A stretch of 64,000 nucleotides of DNA from Fennellomyces sp. T-0311 (taxonomy: Eukaryota; Mucoromycota; Mucoromycetes; Mucorales; Lichtheimiaceae), in NCBI GenBank assembly GCA_025266875.1, contig JALLLT010000010.1, positions 620,001-684,000 on the forward strand. Reading direction: 5' to 3'. The notes under the pieces are model-generated. The model was not told where the DNA came from and searched no databases. It saw only the letters and a program-made list of their open reading frames with translations. Below are positions 48,182 through 64,000 of this stretch, piece by piece; position 1 is the first letter of the stretch; each line of letters starts with the position of its first letter. The translations under genes and the position numbers were made by a program.

Positions 48182-49465
48182 ATGCCTTCCTACATTTCTG
48201 ATTCACGGTTGAATGGCTATGAAGCTGCTTTTTGCGGTGCCACAGCTGGCGTCGTAGCAAGGTAACCGGACATAAACTGTGATACCACGCGTACGTGGGT
48301 TATTAAGACAGAGGACGTTTTTTTTTTAATTCAGGTTCTTCACGGCTCCTTTGGATGTCGTCAAGATTCGCATGCAGTTACAACCCCATCGCAGACAATT
48401 TAACCTCATACCTCATGGTGCTGGAAAATACGATCGCATAATACCAGCATTGAAAACGATCTTGAGAGAAGAGGGCATTCGGGTATGCTCTAAAGCGCGA
48501 AAGCGCGCTTACTCGTTCACTCATATACAATATGTGCGTCTAGGGTCTTTACAAAGGCAATCTAGCGGCAGAATACTTATATTTGCTGTACAATGCTGTT
48601 GAATTTTGTGCCTATAGAGAAATAGAGCTTGCAATAGAAAACCTAGTAAGTTTTGGCTTTGTGTGGAAAAGCCATCTATAATAGTCCGGTTTTGTTTGCG
48701 ACAGGATTCCAAAAAGCAACTGCCAGGTTCAGCCAAAACTTTCGCTGCTGGCATGTTGGCCGGGAGTGCAGCAACATCGATCACATACCCCTTGGATCTA
48801 CTTCGGACAAGATTTGCAATGCAAGGAGTACACAACAGGGTACGATGTCTACAGTGGAAAAAAAAAGCACCTATTCATGCTGACCCCAATTTTTTTTATA
48901 AAACAAAAAGCAATACACAGGCATTTTACAAGCTATTAAATTGATCTATCGCACTGAAGGTGTCGCTGGCTTTTATTGGGGTGTGTGGCCTGCCATGATA
49001 CAGATTATGCCCTATATGGGTCTTGTCTTTGCCAGCTATGACCGGATAGCATCGACCTTCAAAACCGCAAGAGTACGTGTGTATCATTTTAAAGATGGTT
49101 CAGGAGCTAACATGGATTTCTAGAACAACGGTATATTATCGGAAGACCACAAACCATTCCACGACATGATCAGTGGTGCCTTGTCTGGCGTTGTATCAAA
49201 AACAGCCGTTTATCCCATGGACGTTGTAAGGAAAAGATTACAGGTGCAAGGACCATCCCGCAAAGATTACATCATTGACTCAATCCCGGAATACGCAACA
49301 CGATCATGGTTCAAGTGCATGAAGCTCATTGTTGAACAGGAGGGCGTGAGTAGTCTGTACAAGGGTCTGACTGTGTCACTTGTCAAGGTGGCTCCTGCCA
49401 TTTCAATGACGTTTATGGTTTATGAGAAAACTAAGGATACACTGTTATGGTGGAAATCCCAATAA
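48182..49465 (+). CDS. Mitochondrial carrier, thiamine pyrophosphate transporter type
   Basis: About six exons, roughly 310 residues. It has three repeats with the carrier signature PxD/E-x-x-[KR]: APLDVVKIRMQLQ, YPLDLLRTRFAMQ and YPMDVVRKRLQVQ. Companion motifs are EGIRGLYKGN, EGVAGFYWGVWPAMIQIMPY and EGVSSLYKGLTVSLVKVAPA. Six membrane helices are implied. The length, the FFTAPLDVVKIRMQLQ start and the IMPYMGLVFASYD segment resemble Tpc1/SLC25A19-like carriers, which import thiamine pyrophosphate into the matrix for the 2-oxo acid dehydrogenases. ATG 48182 is used because the ATG at 48159 is in another frame. Substrate assignment rests on overall resemblance. Confidence 0.85.
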
Positions 49466-50687
49466 AAGTTTTGCAGACATCTCCCCCCCCCAAAAAAAAA
49501 AAAGTTTACATCCGATCTTAATAGCTGTCTCGATAATTATGTATCACATTGGCATTTTCTATCCGCATCGCAACTGAGATCCCCTGCACCCCGCAGAAAG
49601 TTCTTGACGTTGTACAAGCACGAATCGTACCTGTGTCCATATAACCCAAATGGTCAATCTCTGCTTTTTAATGAAGATGGTGATAAAGTGCGGCTGGTTT
49701 GGAAAGACATATTAGAGGTGCTTCATTTAATATTGATGTTCTGCCAAGCTTTTGATCATGTCGTTGTAATTGTTTTTTTTGTATCACTATGTAATACGCA
49801 CCGACAGAATGGGAACAAGGGACATGACTATATGCAAGTTAGAGATGAATTACTTGTCAGTTATTTATGCGGCAGTAAAACATGTCAATGCTAACAAACT
49901 ATATCCGATCATGAGTAATCGCTCGGGCCACACTTGATATGCAAGACACGACGACCAATTGCAACGTTCCGTTTATACGCATGGCCGTTTTCGCATTTTA
50001 TTTCGCGCGTTTTTGAAGCTAAACTTCGTCACGCTATTTGGGTACTCTTAAACCATCGACCCATCTTTGCGCTGGAAATGAAAAAAAAAACAAATCAAGG
50101 TGTAATTGATTACCCACACCAAACTATTGGAAAAGGGAAAGGATGTGACCTGGCACAAAAAAATAGCGACATTCAAGAAGCAGACGCGGTGGCGCCATGG
50201 TAACACCAAAGCATGTTGCGATGACAACCTGTAAGAAAACACCTAAAGATCAACAATAAGAAAAGAGAGTTCACGGTCAACTTGGCGCAAAGATATAAAT
50301 AAGGCTGCACCAGAAAAAAAAATAAGTAAGCGGGATTTAAACTATGGGTGGTTTTTTCGAACCATTCGTCGGTACTTGCTTCTCTTTCGTTGCTTCGCAT
50401 CGACCTCGTACAAAGGAAATAAGGGACTCTCTTTTTCTCTCTTTTCCCTTCTCTCTATCTCTTTTTTGCTTTGTCGAACAAACTATAGCGGAACCTCCCT
50501 TTATTCCGTAGCGACAAGGTATTGCATTCATCTGGCAGGAGCTCATCATCTCGCTACTGCAACTTTAAGCGCAAAAAAATAACCCCCAGCTCCTACCATT
50601 TCTCATCAGCTTTTTTGAATTGTACACCTCCTCCTACTGTCAATTCCTCAAGACAAATTTTTTATTCTCGGGAAACAACGCAATACA
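49466..50687. other. Intergenic and promoter of the PKC gene
   Basis: Contains C- and A-runs just after the carrier stop (about 49485-49503) and CT-rich tracts from about 50430. No gene is recognised. Confidence 0.4.
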
Positions 50688-54725
<4,038 letters not shown>

Positions 54726-54971
54726 TGTTTTCATTTGTTTTCCTTTTTATCTTTCTTCCACTGTAAAAATAAAGATATACTTTGCCGAGTCATGTGCGCT
54801 TCCTGTGTGCGATTGGCCGACCTTGCCTGAAAGACAGGTACCCGGAGAGCAGAGATTTTTTTTCGTCACCCCGCTCAAGAGAATCTCGCATTCCGCGCTA
54901 CCCTCTCTTTTCTTTTTTTTTTTACCAATTCCATTCCCACATTGCTGACGGAATTGAGCATCTAGCCTGAA

Positions 54972-56643
54972 ATGAGCACCATCCTGTCTGAACGTCAGAA
55001 AGATGAGCTGTAAGTTTTCCCTCATCGTCGCCCGCAACGGGGTGGGAGCTGGGGTGTGGTGTGCGTTTTTGGGGAGTTTGTAAAACAAGTATGGGGACGG
55101 TGGTGGAGAGCGACCCGTGGGCTTTTCTTTGTTGTCTGCCCGCGCTTGATAAGCAGCTGGCCTGACGCTGAGTGTGTCTTGTTCCTTCTTTTTTTTGCAG
55201 GCACAAGGCCATCCTCGACTATCTGAACGCCAGCGGATTCTCCGAGTCCTTTGTCGCACTGAAAAAAGAGACTCAGAACGACGACTTCACCCCCGATCCG
55301 AAGACCAAATACGCCGGCCTGCTTGAGAAGAAGTGGACGTCGGTCATCCGTCTCCAAAAGAAGGTAACCGGGCCCATAGACGCCGCCATGCCTCCTCCCC
55401 CTCCCCTTTGTTAAGACCCTTTCTAGATCATGGACCTGGAGAGCAAGACGAACCAGATGCAGGAGGAGCTCAACAATGCGCCCGTTCGCAAGCAGACGAG
55501 CTCGGTGGACTGGATCCCGCGACCGCCAGAAAAGCACGACCTGACAGGCCATCGCAATCCCATCACGCGCGTCGCTTTCCACCCCGTCTACCAGATCCTC
55601 GCGTCGGCCTCCGAGGACACCACCATCAAGATCTGGGACTACGAGAGCGGCGACTTTGAACGCACACTCAAGGGCCACACCAAGGCCGTCCAGGACCTGG
55701 ATTTCGATCCCAAGGGCAACCACCTCGTTTCGTGCTCGGCAGACTTGACCATCAAGGTCTGGGACGTGAACAACGACTACAAGTGCATCAAGACGCTCTA
55801 CGGCCACGACCACAGCGTCTCGTCGGTCTCGTTCCTGCCGTCCGGCGACAAGATCGTGTCGTCTTCCCGCGACAAGACCATCAAAATCTGGGAATTCGCC
55901 TCGGGCTACTGCACAAAGACATACACTGGACACCTTGAATGGGTGCGGTCGGTCGTGCCAAGCGAAGACGGGCGGTTATTGGTCACCGCGTCCAATGATC
56001 AGGTATAGAGAAATAACCTAATCTATCACCCGGGCTGCATCGATGGCTGACCCCTCGCAATGCAGACATCACGCCTCTGGGACACCCAGACAGGCGAATC
56101 CAAGATCGAGTTCCGCGGCCACGAGCATGTGGTGGAGTGCGCCATCTTCGTGCCAAGCAATGCTTATCCGTACATCCAAGAACTGATTGGCGACGAGGTA
56201 CAACTGAATACACGCTTACAAATGGTGGGATGTTCTAAATGTTGTGAGCTGTTTAGAGCAAGACAAAAGATCAGGGCCAGCCAGGACGCTACGTGATCAC
56301 CGGATCAAGAGATAAAACGATAAAGGTGTGGGATAGCAGCGGGCAGATGCTGCACACGTTCGTAGGCCACGACAACTGGGTCCGAGGCCTGGTGGTGCAT
56401 CCCAGCGGCAAGTACTTGCTGAGCGCATCCGACGATAAGACTATCAAGATCTGGGACTTGAAAACAGGTCGCTGCATGAAAACCTTGGAAGCGCACGATC
56501 ACTTTGTTACTTGCATATCGTAAGTTGTGGGGTTTTCTTTCTCCTCCCTTATGCTGACACATGCGCATAGGTACTGCCATATAAGCCCTGTGGTTGCTAC
56601 GGGCAGTGTGGATCAAACTGTCAAGATCTGGCAATGCCGATAA
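54972..56643 (+). CDS. PAC1: LIS1/Pac1 dynein regulator
   Basis: Six exons or so, about 415 residues. ATG 54972 starts [13 protein letters not shown]. Across a ~185-base intron follows the LisH motif ([20 protein letters not shown]), then a coiled coil ([17 protein letters not shown]) and seven WD40 repeats. Examples are [80 protein letters not shown] and the last, [17 protein letters not shown]. This is the full LIS1/Pac1 layout. The homodimer binds the dynein motor and targets it to microtubule plus ends, and in fungi it is needed for nuclear migration along hyphae. The gene begins 246 bases after the Pkc1 stop. Confidence 0.95.
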
Positions 56644-57239
56644 TTTACCTGTAGTAATTTCATCTGTATATTTTTTTTTCTTTTCTTTTCTGCGTGGAGG
56701 AGCCCAAAAAACTCTCGTACTCCCCTCCCCCCGCCCTCTCTCTCTCTCTCTCCCTCCCTCTCCCTTTTTAAATTCCTTTGCGAACGTCCCATATACCTCT
56801 TTCTTTGGCGTAGATAAACACATGGCTAATACTTTTTGTTCTCTTCTTCTTTGAACCGTACCGCGTATTTCTTTTTCCATAGTGACATGTTGCGGGGTAA
56901 CAAAACAAGTGTGTTGTCAGGCCAACGGCAAATCGCCTTGCCACCGTTGAAGGCTAAACAATAATGCGCCGTCGTTGTCCATGCATGAATGGAAAACGAA
57001 AACAAAAAATTATCATCATACTTAAAATTGGACCCCTTTTCGTATGACTAAAACCAGCGTGTGTCACCGTGCCCTGCCCCGCAACCTTTCAAAAGCCTTT
57101 AACAAAGCTCATGTGTCATCATGGCTAAATTGAGTTACCGACTCGATTTTTGCTTATTAAATAAAAGATTGGGCGCATCAGTTTCATCCCTCTCCTTTTT
57201 CTTGTCGGTTTTACTTGTCACCAAAACACTTCAGGAATT
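56644..57239. other. Intergenic
   Basis: About 600 bases with long pyrimidine tracts (56680-56770), no open frame of note, and the promoter of the carnitine acetyltransferase gene at the right end. Confidence 0.4.
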
Positions 57240-59325
57240 ATGTCTATTCGTGCTCTCGGTCTCAGGAACGTTGCGAAGCTTGCTGCTGCTCGCCCGGTAA
57301 GTACTATTGTATGAATGCACCGAATGGCGAAGCGCTCATTGTTGTTCCACCCCAACAAATATAGGCGACTATGCCCATGCGCCGTGGTCTTGCCTCGGCA
57401 GCACCATTGCCCAAGACGCCCTTGGATACGAGTGCACCACCTATGCTTCGATACCAAAACAACTTGCCCAAATTGCCCGTACCTGCACTTTCCGCCACCA
57501 TGCAAAAGTACTTGAAGACGGTCAAGGCTGTTTCCGGTGAGGAGGAATACAAGCGCACCGAGGAGGCCGTCAAGGAATTCCAGACAAGCGGTGTTGGCGC
57601 TAAGCTCCAGGAACGTCTTGTCAAGCATGCCAGCAACCCCGCCGTCGTCAATTGGTTGGAGGATTGGTGGCTCGAGGCTGCCTACATGGGCTACCGCGAT
57701 CCCGTTGTCATCTATGTGAGCTACTTCTTCTACTACAAGGATGACAAGTTGCGCAAGGCTCCTGCCCAGCGTGCTGCTGCCATCACCACTGCCGCATTGG
57801 AATTTAAGAAACAGGTCGTTGAAAAGACATTGGAACCCGAGTATGCCAAGGGTGAGCCCATGTGCATGGACTCGTACAAGTACATGTTCAACAACTGCCG
57901 CATTCCCCAGAAACCTGCGGACATTGAGGTGGCTTACGACCCAGCGAAACATTCGCACGTGGTGGCTATCCGCAAGAACAAGTTTTACGTCATTGACACA
58001 GTGCACGAGGGTCAGCAGCTCTCTACCAAGGAGTTGGAGCAGCAGTTCCAGCGAGTCATCGATGCGGCGGGTAATGACAAGGGCGCGGCCGTGGGTGCCC
58101 TGACGACCGAAAACAGAGACAAGTGGACTGATGTAAGTTTGGGTTGTGTGTGTTGCGGGGTTCTCCGGGAATATACCCCACATTTTCGTAACCATGGGAA
58201 AATTGCTGAAACATATTCCAATAGTACCGCGAGGCACTTATCGCCGCAAACCCCGAGAATAAGCAGCTGTTGGAGCAGATCGAGTCCTCCTCGTTTGTGG
58301 TCTGCTTGGATGATTCCACCCCCGTGACTCGTGACGAGGGTTCCCGTGCCTGCTGGCACGGCGATGGCCGTAACCGTTTCTTCGATAAGCCTCTTCAGTT
58401 CATTGTCTTTGATAACGGCAAGGCTGGCTTCAATGGTGAACACTCATGCATGGATGGCACTGCCACCTGCCGTTTGAATGAATATGTCACCGACTCCTTG
58501 GCTCGCAACACCGTCGACCACGGATCCGCCAACGTCCGTTCCAACTTGCCCGCTCCTTGCCCCATCGAGTTCAAGTTGAACGACTCGCTGAAGCAATCCA
58601 TCCAATCGGCTGAATCCAACTTTGATGCTTTGATTGGCAAGCACGACCTTACTGTCCTGGCTTACCAAGGTTATGGCAAGAACCAGATCAAGAAATTCAA
58701 GTCTTCGCCCGATGGTTTCACCCAGATGGTTATCCAGCTCGCTTACTACAAGATGTTTGGCACCAACCGTCCCACCTACGAATCCGCACAGACTCGCAAG
58801 TTCCAACGTGGTCGTACTGAGACTGCTCGTACCGTCACCGAAGAGTCTGTTGCCTTCTGCAAGACTATGGAGGATGTGAATGCGTCGCGTGAGGACAAGA
58901 TTGCTGCCTTCCGTGCTGCTGTCAAGACCCAGGGCGCCTACATGGCCGATTGTGTCAATGCCCATGGTGTCGACCGTCACCTGTTCGGTTTGAAGAAGTC
59001 CCTGCAGGCTTCTGAAGAGGTCCCTGAGTTGTTCAAGGACCCCAACTATGCTTACTCCCAGCACTGGTACCTTTCCACCTCACAATTGTCATCGGAACAC
59101 TTCGATGGCTACGGCTGGGGTCAGGTCGTCAACGACGGCTTTGGCGTTGCTTACATGATCAAGAAAAACGCCCTCCAGTTCAACGTCGCCAGCGTCAAGG
59201 ATTTGGAGGTTCATGGCAAGCAGTACGTTAACGGTACCCACCACTTTAAGCAGGCCCTTGAAGATGCTGCCAACGAGCTCGGTGAGCTTTTGTCGTCCGA
59301 GGTCGCAGCGGAGGCCAAACTGTAA
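57240..59325 (+). CDS. CAT2: Carnitine O-acetyltransferase, mitochondrial and peroxisomal
   Basis: Three exons (57240-57296, ~57365-58132, ~58225-59325), about 640 residues. Domain motifs of the choline/carnitine acyltransferase family are intact: LPKLPVPALSATMQKYL at the front, the catalytic His in FNGEHSCMDGTATCRLNE, and YLSTSQLSSEHFDGYGWGQV for carnitine and CoA binding. The N terminus (MSIRALGLRNVAKLAAARP..., RRGLASAAPL) is a basic presequence, and the C terminus is AKL, a peroxisomal PTS1. The enzyme moves acetyl units from CoA to carnitine so that peroxisomal acetyl-CoA can enter mitochondria. In yeast one gene (CAT2) serves both places, so dual targeting is expected. A long open frame on the opposite strand is only a shadow. 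Confidence 0.95.
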
Positions 59326-59504
59326 AATATTGTAATTTTCATATATCACTTCCCCACTTTGCTTTCCATCCTATCCGCAGATTCCCTTTCGTTCACCATT
59401 CCTTCCCGCATGAATGTAGACTAAAACATCAAATTGTCACACACAAAAAAGAATATGTTGAAAATACAATATAATAGGGTATGATACATATAAAGCACTG
59501 AAGT

Positions 59505-60317
59505 TCATGGTTGTTGTGGCTGCTGGTACTTGGAGAGGATCGTTTCCAATTCCCGGACCCGGTGTCGGAAAGTGCTAACGTCATGCTGCAGCAATTTAAT
59601 ATGCTCAACACTTTTCCGGAGCACTGCGCCTTTATTGGGTTTGTTTCCGGCCCCGCCTGCACTGTTGCTACTGCATTCATCCAGCATGTGCTCAGGCAGC
59701 AAACTGCCCAACTCCTGGATCCGCTCGTTGATATTCTCACGTCTTCTTCGCTCCACTATTAAAAGGTTTAAAAAAAGGGGCGCTATTGCAATCAGCTGAC
59801 AGAAACATTACCAGCATTGTGCGACTCGCGTCGGCGCCGCTTCTTTTCCATCATCATTTGTAAACTATTATAAACAGCGTTCAATTCATCGCTTATCGCC
59901 TGCGAAAGTGGCAATATATTACTTGATCTGGACTGCATAGTCGTCCTGCAAACTTCCGTGTGAAGGCTGCGGTTGCAATGCCAAGGCCGGGTTCATATGA
60001 CCTGAAGAGGTCGAGTAAAAGTCGTTGAACCCGATTTCGGCCGGGGCGGACATGGGAAACGGTGGCCAGCGTCTCGGTGAAGACGATGCGAAGGAGTATT
60101 CGGAAGGAGATTCTTCATTATTAGATATAACATGCTGGTAGTCCAGGGCGGGTGCTGCCAGGGGTTGCTTGTTATAATCCAGATCATCAAAATCGTGCAG
60201 TGGCGACAGGTACGTATCATCCTCAAGTGAGAAGTCGTCCTGGTTCCATTGCTGTTGGTCCTGCTGTGCGGCTAGTAAGTGATAGGATGTAGGGTTGCGC
60301 AGTTTCCTTTGTGTCAT
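59505..60317 (-). CDS. bHLH transcription factor
   Basis: The DNA-binding part is certain. KKRRRRESHNA runs over a short intron into VERRRRENINERIQELGSLL, a basic region with the His-Glu-Arg triad typical of CACGTG (E-box) binders. A loop and second helix (GAVLRKSVEHIKLLQHDV) lead into a leucine-zipper-like helix (HRVRELETILSKY). Upstream, a Gln/Asp/Ser-rich frame starts at ATG 60315-60317 (MTQRKLRNPTSYHLLA). It must join the bHLH frame through a small intron, for which 60001-59953 fits by phase (TCA-G|...|TT). The alternative is that the protein starts at MQSRSSNILPLSQAIS (about 59938). Target genes are unknown. Confidence 0.75.
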
Positions 60318-62348
60318 TGTTGTAGAAAAAGAGAGGGCAAAGATGAAAAGAAGAGAAGCGGCGAGATAGACGGAGTTGGCGAGTATATATCCAAGTGCAA
60401 AGCAATCACTTGAACAAGGCACATGACGCGTAAAACCGGTTCAGAGCAAGAAATATGGCCCGTGCATGTAACATGGCATCATCGTCATAAAACTATTTTG
60501 AAATAAAGTGATCATGTTGCTATGCCTCATGTCGACATGGAGACAATTGCCATTCTTATCATCGTCAAACGCCGACCATTCCGCTCCTCATTGACTTTTG
60601 GACTGTCAGCAAGCAGCCTTCAGCTTATAATTCGTAATTTTAAAAAAGGTCGCTTGTCTCATGGACTTGAAGACCTGGAAAAAGATACTGCGTTTGCACC
60701 TGACAACAGCTGAACTCTGCCGTATCTGGCAATGCTCTGGAGTTATGATCGACGACGTAATCCAGGTACCCATTTTTGTTGCGTCCTTTATCACATGCGC
60801 TTACTTCCGCAGATATTACGTAGTCATTGCGAGAAGGAAGGAAGACCTCGCCCTGAGATTTAGAGCGCTTATGTGTTTTGCATGAATTTGTGAGTGTTGG
60901 CTACGCCCACTTTGGGGAGGGGTACAGTTCATGCAAATAATGCATCCATTTAAGGAAACAACATGGCTGCGCAAAAGAGCATCATTGTATTCCACGTTGT
61001 GATTTAGAGTTCAAACTTGGCTTCTTGTACAAATATTGCGGCAAAGGCTCGTCGCCATACACTCATATATGCCCTTCCTTTATAGCTCGTTCTAGAAAGC
61101 CCTCCATCGATCTGCTATTATGATCGATCTAATTGAGTTGGGTATTGTTCCTCAAAGATCGGTATCTCATTTTGAGTGTCACCAACAAAAGGAAACGGGA
61201 AACTGTGGGCTGCGCCAGAAACGCGGCTCAAGTTTCGCCGATGTTGACATTTGCCGCGACCCGGGTATATGAACATGCTGATAGATAAGGTGATCTGCAG
61301 TCCAAACCAACATGAAATAACCTGCAGCATGGAAATTGTTTTCTACCACATTCATCTTAACCCCCTTACAACCGCTCCAGCGATATACTAACATTCACCT
61401 TAAAGTAAATATATAATACAGTGGCCCTTTTATATATAAAAGACATGTACATCCGGCCAGCTTCGTGTAACTTGACCGTCCATCGCTCTGTATCTCGTGT
61501 GATTGCCATGCTGGGCCGTCATACAACGATCAACTATTTTGAATGACAGAAGATAACAGCCTTTGAAGATGCCACAGATTTTCGTTTCGCGTGAAAACTT
61601 ACGTAAGGCTTACTGAGAATATTTGCAAGCGCGGTTAATAGCGGACAATAGATGACTTGAGATGATGTCAAAAAAAGCGATATGTTTGCTTTTATTATTC
61701 GGGTACCCCGTTCAGCAGAAAAAGTAGGCGTTGAAGCAATGTATTATAAAGTTATCCCTTTAAAATAAAGTATACATATTGATGTATTTTCGACGATATA
61801 GAAGGTAGACAGATTGCAATTTCTACACGGAATATGATGCAGATCTACAAAAATTTCTTTTCGTGTTGATCTATCTGTACCTGCCCTATATTTCGGTGGT
61901 ACAAAGTAGCGGATATGCACTTTACACTAGATATATGGGACGGGAAAGTCCAGTAGGATGACTATCTCCTAATATACTTAATAAAAACGGATGATAAGGC
62001 TTGGTGTACCCCTTCAGATCAGACCTAATATAATGAACTGCGGCCAAAAGAACGCGCGGAAAGACTTCCGAGGAACAACTGCATTCTTCCCATGGACACA
62101 GGCGAAGAATTTTTGAACTTTGAATTATTGTAGTAATAGTATAAGCAGAGACAGTGCATATGTATTCCAGACAATGCATACATGAGAAACAAAGTTAACA
62201 CTCTATCAAACACGAAAGAGACATGAAAAAGCTACTAGTTATTTGTGTGCGTACATATATGTGTTATAACAATAGAAACGAATGACAAAGAGGTGGTATA
62301 TGAGGTAACAAGCGAAAAAAAAAGAATCAAACAAAGAGAAGAAACACC
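60318..62348. other. Intergenic, no gene recognised
   Basis: About 2 kb between the bHLH and zinc-finger genes, both on the minus strand. Only short open frames occur, none with family features. The right part (62.2-62.35 kb) is A-rich and probably the 3' flank of the zinc-finger gene. Confidence 0.4.
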
Positions 62349-62756
62349 CTAATGGATTGCTGGTGATTGCTGTTGGCACCAATCCTGATGATGTTGGTTT
62401 TCTTGAAAGCGCATCAGCATTTGCTCAATGAATTGGTGTCGTACTTGTGCTGACAGCCTGTGTCGTGGTGATGGAGTGCTTGAATGCACTTTGGAATGAC
62501 GCCGAAGGTTGCTCACTACTGCGAAACATTTGCCGCAACCAGGACTATCAAAAAAAAGTTAAGTAAAGCGCTTTTCCCATCATTCCTGAAACGCGTACCT
62601 TGGGCATTGAAACGGTTTCTCACCAGTATGTGTATATGTGTGTGTTTGCAATGCGCTTGGCCGACTGAATAGCTTGTTACAAACATTGCACCTGTGTCTT
62701 TTTTCATTATGACGGAGCTTTTTTGTTTGTTGTTGCACTTGTTGTTGTTGAGACAT
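62349..62756 (-). CDS. Small two-finger C2H2 zinc-finger protein
   Basis: Two exons, about 119 residues. ATG 62754-62756 gives [20 protein letters not shown]. Finger 1 is [21 protein letters not shown], with a TGEKPF linker. Finger 2 spans the intron ([11 protein letters not shown], then [13 protein letters not shown]). The tail is Gln/His-rich and ends QQQSPAIH. Paired fingers with a perfect TGEKPF linker near the end of a short protein are typical of fungal sequence-specific transcription factors. An in-frame ATG at 62867 would add 37 residues but reads like untranslated leader. Targets are unknown. Confidence 0.82.
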
Positions 62757-63850
62757 ATTGCTAAAGAATATTATCGAAAGAGGTAAAGAAGAAGGCAAAA
62801 TGACGCAAAATAAGCTGAGTCTTTTATATGCAATGGTGGCCCAAGTCAGGGAGCGAAGTTCCGACATACCGGTTCAGCACACACGCATGAGGGAATTCAA
62901 GCAAGATAACAAACAATTATCATCTCCCTCTTTTTTTGCAACGTAATGAGCTCTTTGTATGGCGTGTTACCCTTGTGAAACATAGAAGAGAGCTTTATTC
63001 CGATAGGAAGCAGCTGTAAACAATTGCTCTATTATAAAAAAAAGAACGGTTCTGTAAAAATAAAAAACCGAGCTTGGGCGTCGGAGGATACTATTTTGGT
63101 ATAACCCCTTCTTTATTTGCTTCGGTTGAACTACCATATTCCGCCCTCCCCTTCTCCTCGCTTGATAATGTATATGATAAGCTATTAAAAAAAGGGTTGA
63201 CTTGCGACTGCCGTTTCTAGAGCCCTTGTTATTTTAATTATTTTCTGTTGTTTGTTGTGATGCAAGCTATCGTTGCCTATGCGAACAGACAGTTACAATT
63301 ATGCAGGCCTCCATGGGCGTCCATGCAGATGGTTACAATGTCCGCGATCATTCAGTTCTTGTCAGAATCCGTGATACTAAACTTAATATCAGCAAAAAAA
63401 AGACTTGGCGAAGGAAAAAAACTTATGTGTATATAATAAAAAAATAAGAATAGGGGCATGCATAGTGCTGGCGATAGATCTGGGTTCGCACGGGATCTGA
63501 TCTCTTCCTGTAAACGGACGGCCGATCGTCCGAAATGAATTATGATACGTCTATGGAGAAAAAAAAAGACAAAGCGCTTTGTTTTTTTACCCTTATCTCA
63601 GGTTTTCCACGGTCAAATTATTTATGCATACTATTGTATAAGTTTATCATTACCTTGTCACTTGAAAATGTCTCTGTCATCCATCAAGAACAGCCGATAA
63701 TATCGACACAGTGTCCCCCCAAAAAAGAAAAGCTTCAACATGTTTCTCTAATACTCCGTCTTATTTTCTTGTCAAGGTCTGCCAGATAAGAAGCTCTTGT
63801 AAACACATACTTTATTGATCGACCAACAAACAATGTGGCTCTCTTTTTCG
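62757..63850. other. Intergenic, no gene recognised
   Basis: About 1.1 kb, A/T-rich with many short homopolymer runs. There is a short perfect inverted repeat (6-base arms, 6-base loop) at 63515-63532 with no known role. No coding signal is seen. Confidence 0.4.
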
Positions 63851-63859
63851 GATTGACAG

Positions 63860-64000
63860 CTCGGACAAGTTCTCAAAGACGCTTATAGAAAGGTGCATTT
63901 GTCCTACAAATATGATCGTGTTGTCCCCCGAAACTTATTCGCCCGGATATTTGAAAACTTCCATTCATATATTGAAATCAAGGGGAGCCCTGCGCATATC
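63860..64000 (+). other. Possible exon cut by the window edge
   Basis: An AG acceptor-like site (GATTGACAG, ending 63859) precedes 47 codons without a stop, and the last part reads NLFARIFENFHSYIEIKG. The composition is protein-like, but no family is recognised and the frame is truncated by the window end, so this is only a suggestion. Confidence 0.2.

Noticed and set aside
55022..55933. Open frame of 303 codons on the minus strand
   Set aside because: It is antisense to LIS1. The repetitive Leu/Val/Asp-rich translation is the mirror of the WD40 repeats.
57218..58237. Open frame of 339 codons on the minus strand
   Set aside because: It is exactly antisense to the carnitine acetyltransferase exons, which have full family motifs. 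The antisense translation shows no domain.
63515..63532. Perfect inverted repeat with 6-base arms
   Set aside because: Too short to stand out from chance in 64 kb, and not followed by a feature that would use it as terminator or operator.

Overview
The window is eukaryotic nuclear DNA from a filamentous fungus. Genes are split by short introns (about 45-90 nt) with GT..AG borders, the repertoire is fungal (Pkc1-type kinase with HR1-C2-C1-C1, Pac1/LIS1, IQGAP, Eaf7, Rsm10, Kgd4, Tpc1), and several proteins look like early-diverging fungi. Mucoromycota, probably Mucorales, is my inference; the species cannot be told from sequence alone. No CRISPR array, operon, phage or rRNA is visible, and I recognised no tRNA.

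Layout. 0.6-3.1 kb (minus): a G-protein-signalling RGS domain spliced in frame to a flavin NAD(P)H oxidoreductase, the most unusual gene here. 3.1-8.6 kb: a 5.5-kb AT-rich stretch without a recognisable gene. 8.6-9.3 kb (minus): ubiquitin-like splicing modifier Hub1/UBL5 with an N-terminal RS domain. 10.9-16.7 kb (plus): a tandem pair of NRPS-like carboxylate-reductase genes (A-PCP-R). The first is a wrecked copy whose last 915 bases match the intact second copy at about 99%.

17.2-28.6 kb (plus) is a compact row of housekeeping genes about 0.2-0.7 kb apart: mitochondrial uS10m, RanBP9/Gid1, a mitochondrial PPR protein, NuA4 subunit Eaf7, a microsomal delta-12-type desaturase and tubulin cofactor E. 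28.7-36.5 kb (minus): an aldo/keto reductase, a MAP kinase with a THY activation loop, and an IQGAP scaffold. 37 kb holds a decayed Helitron-like relic. Then come an Nsr1/Gar2-like RRM protein, a MARVEL-like four-helix membrane protein and the Kgd4/MRPS36 subunit, followed by 3.6 kb without a clear gene.

46.5-60.3 kb: an unknown coiled-coil protein, a Tpc1-type mitochondrial carrier, protein kinase C, LIS1, a dual-targeted carnitine acetyltransferase and a bHLH factor. A two-finger C2H2 protein lies at 62.3-62.8 kb.

The genes are mostly independent units. Themes that recur are mitochondrial function (uS10m, PPR, Kgd4, Tpc1, carnitine acetyltransferase) and cell-wall or cytoskeletal signalling (Pkc1, MAPK, IQGAP, LIS1, TBCE). 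Exon joins given here were worked out by hand from splice signals, phase and family similarity. Start codons and the smallest exons are the least certain parts.
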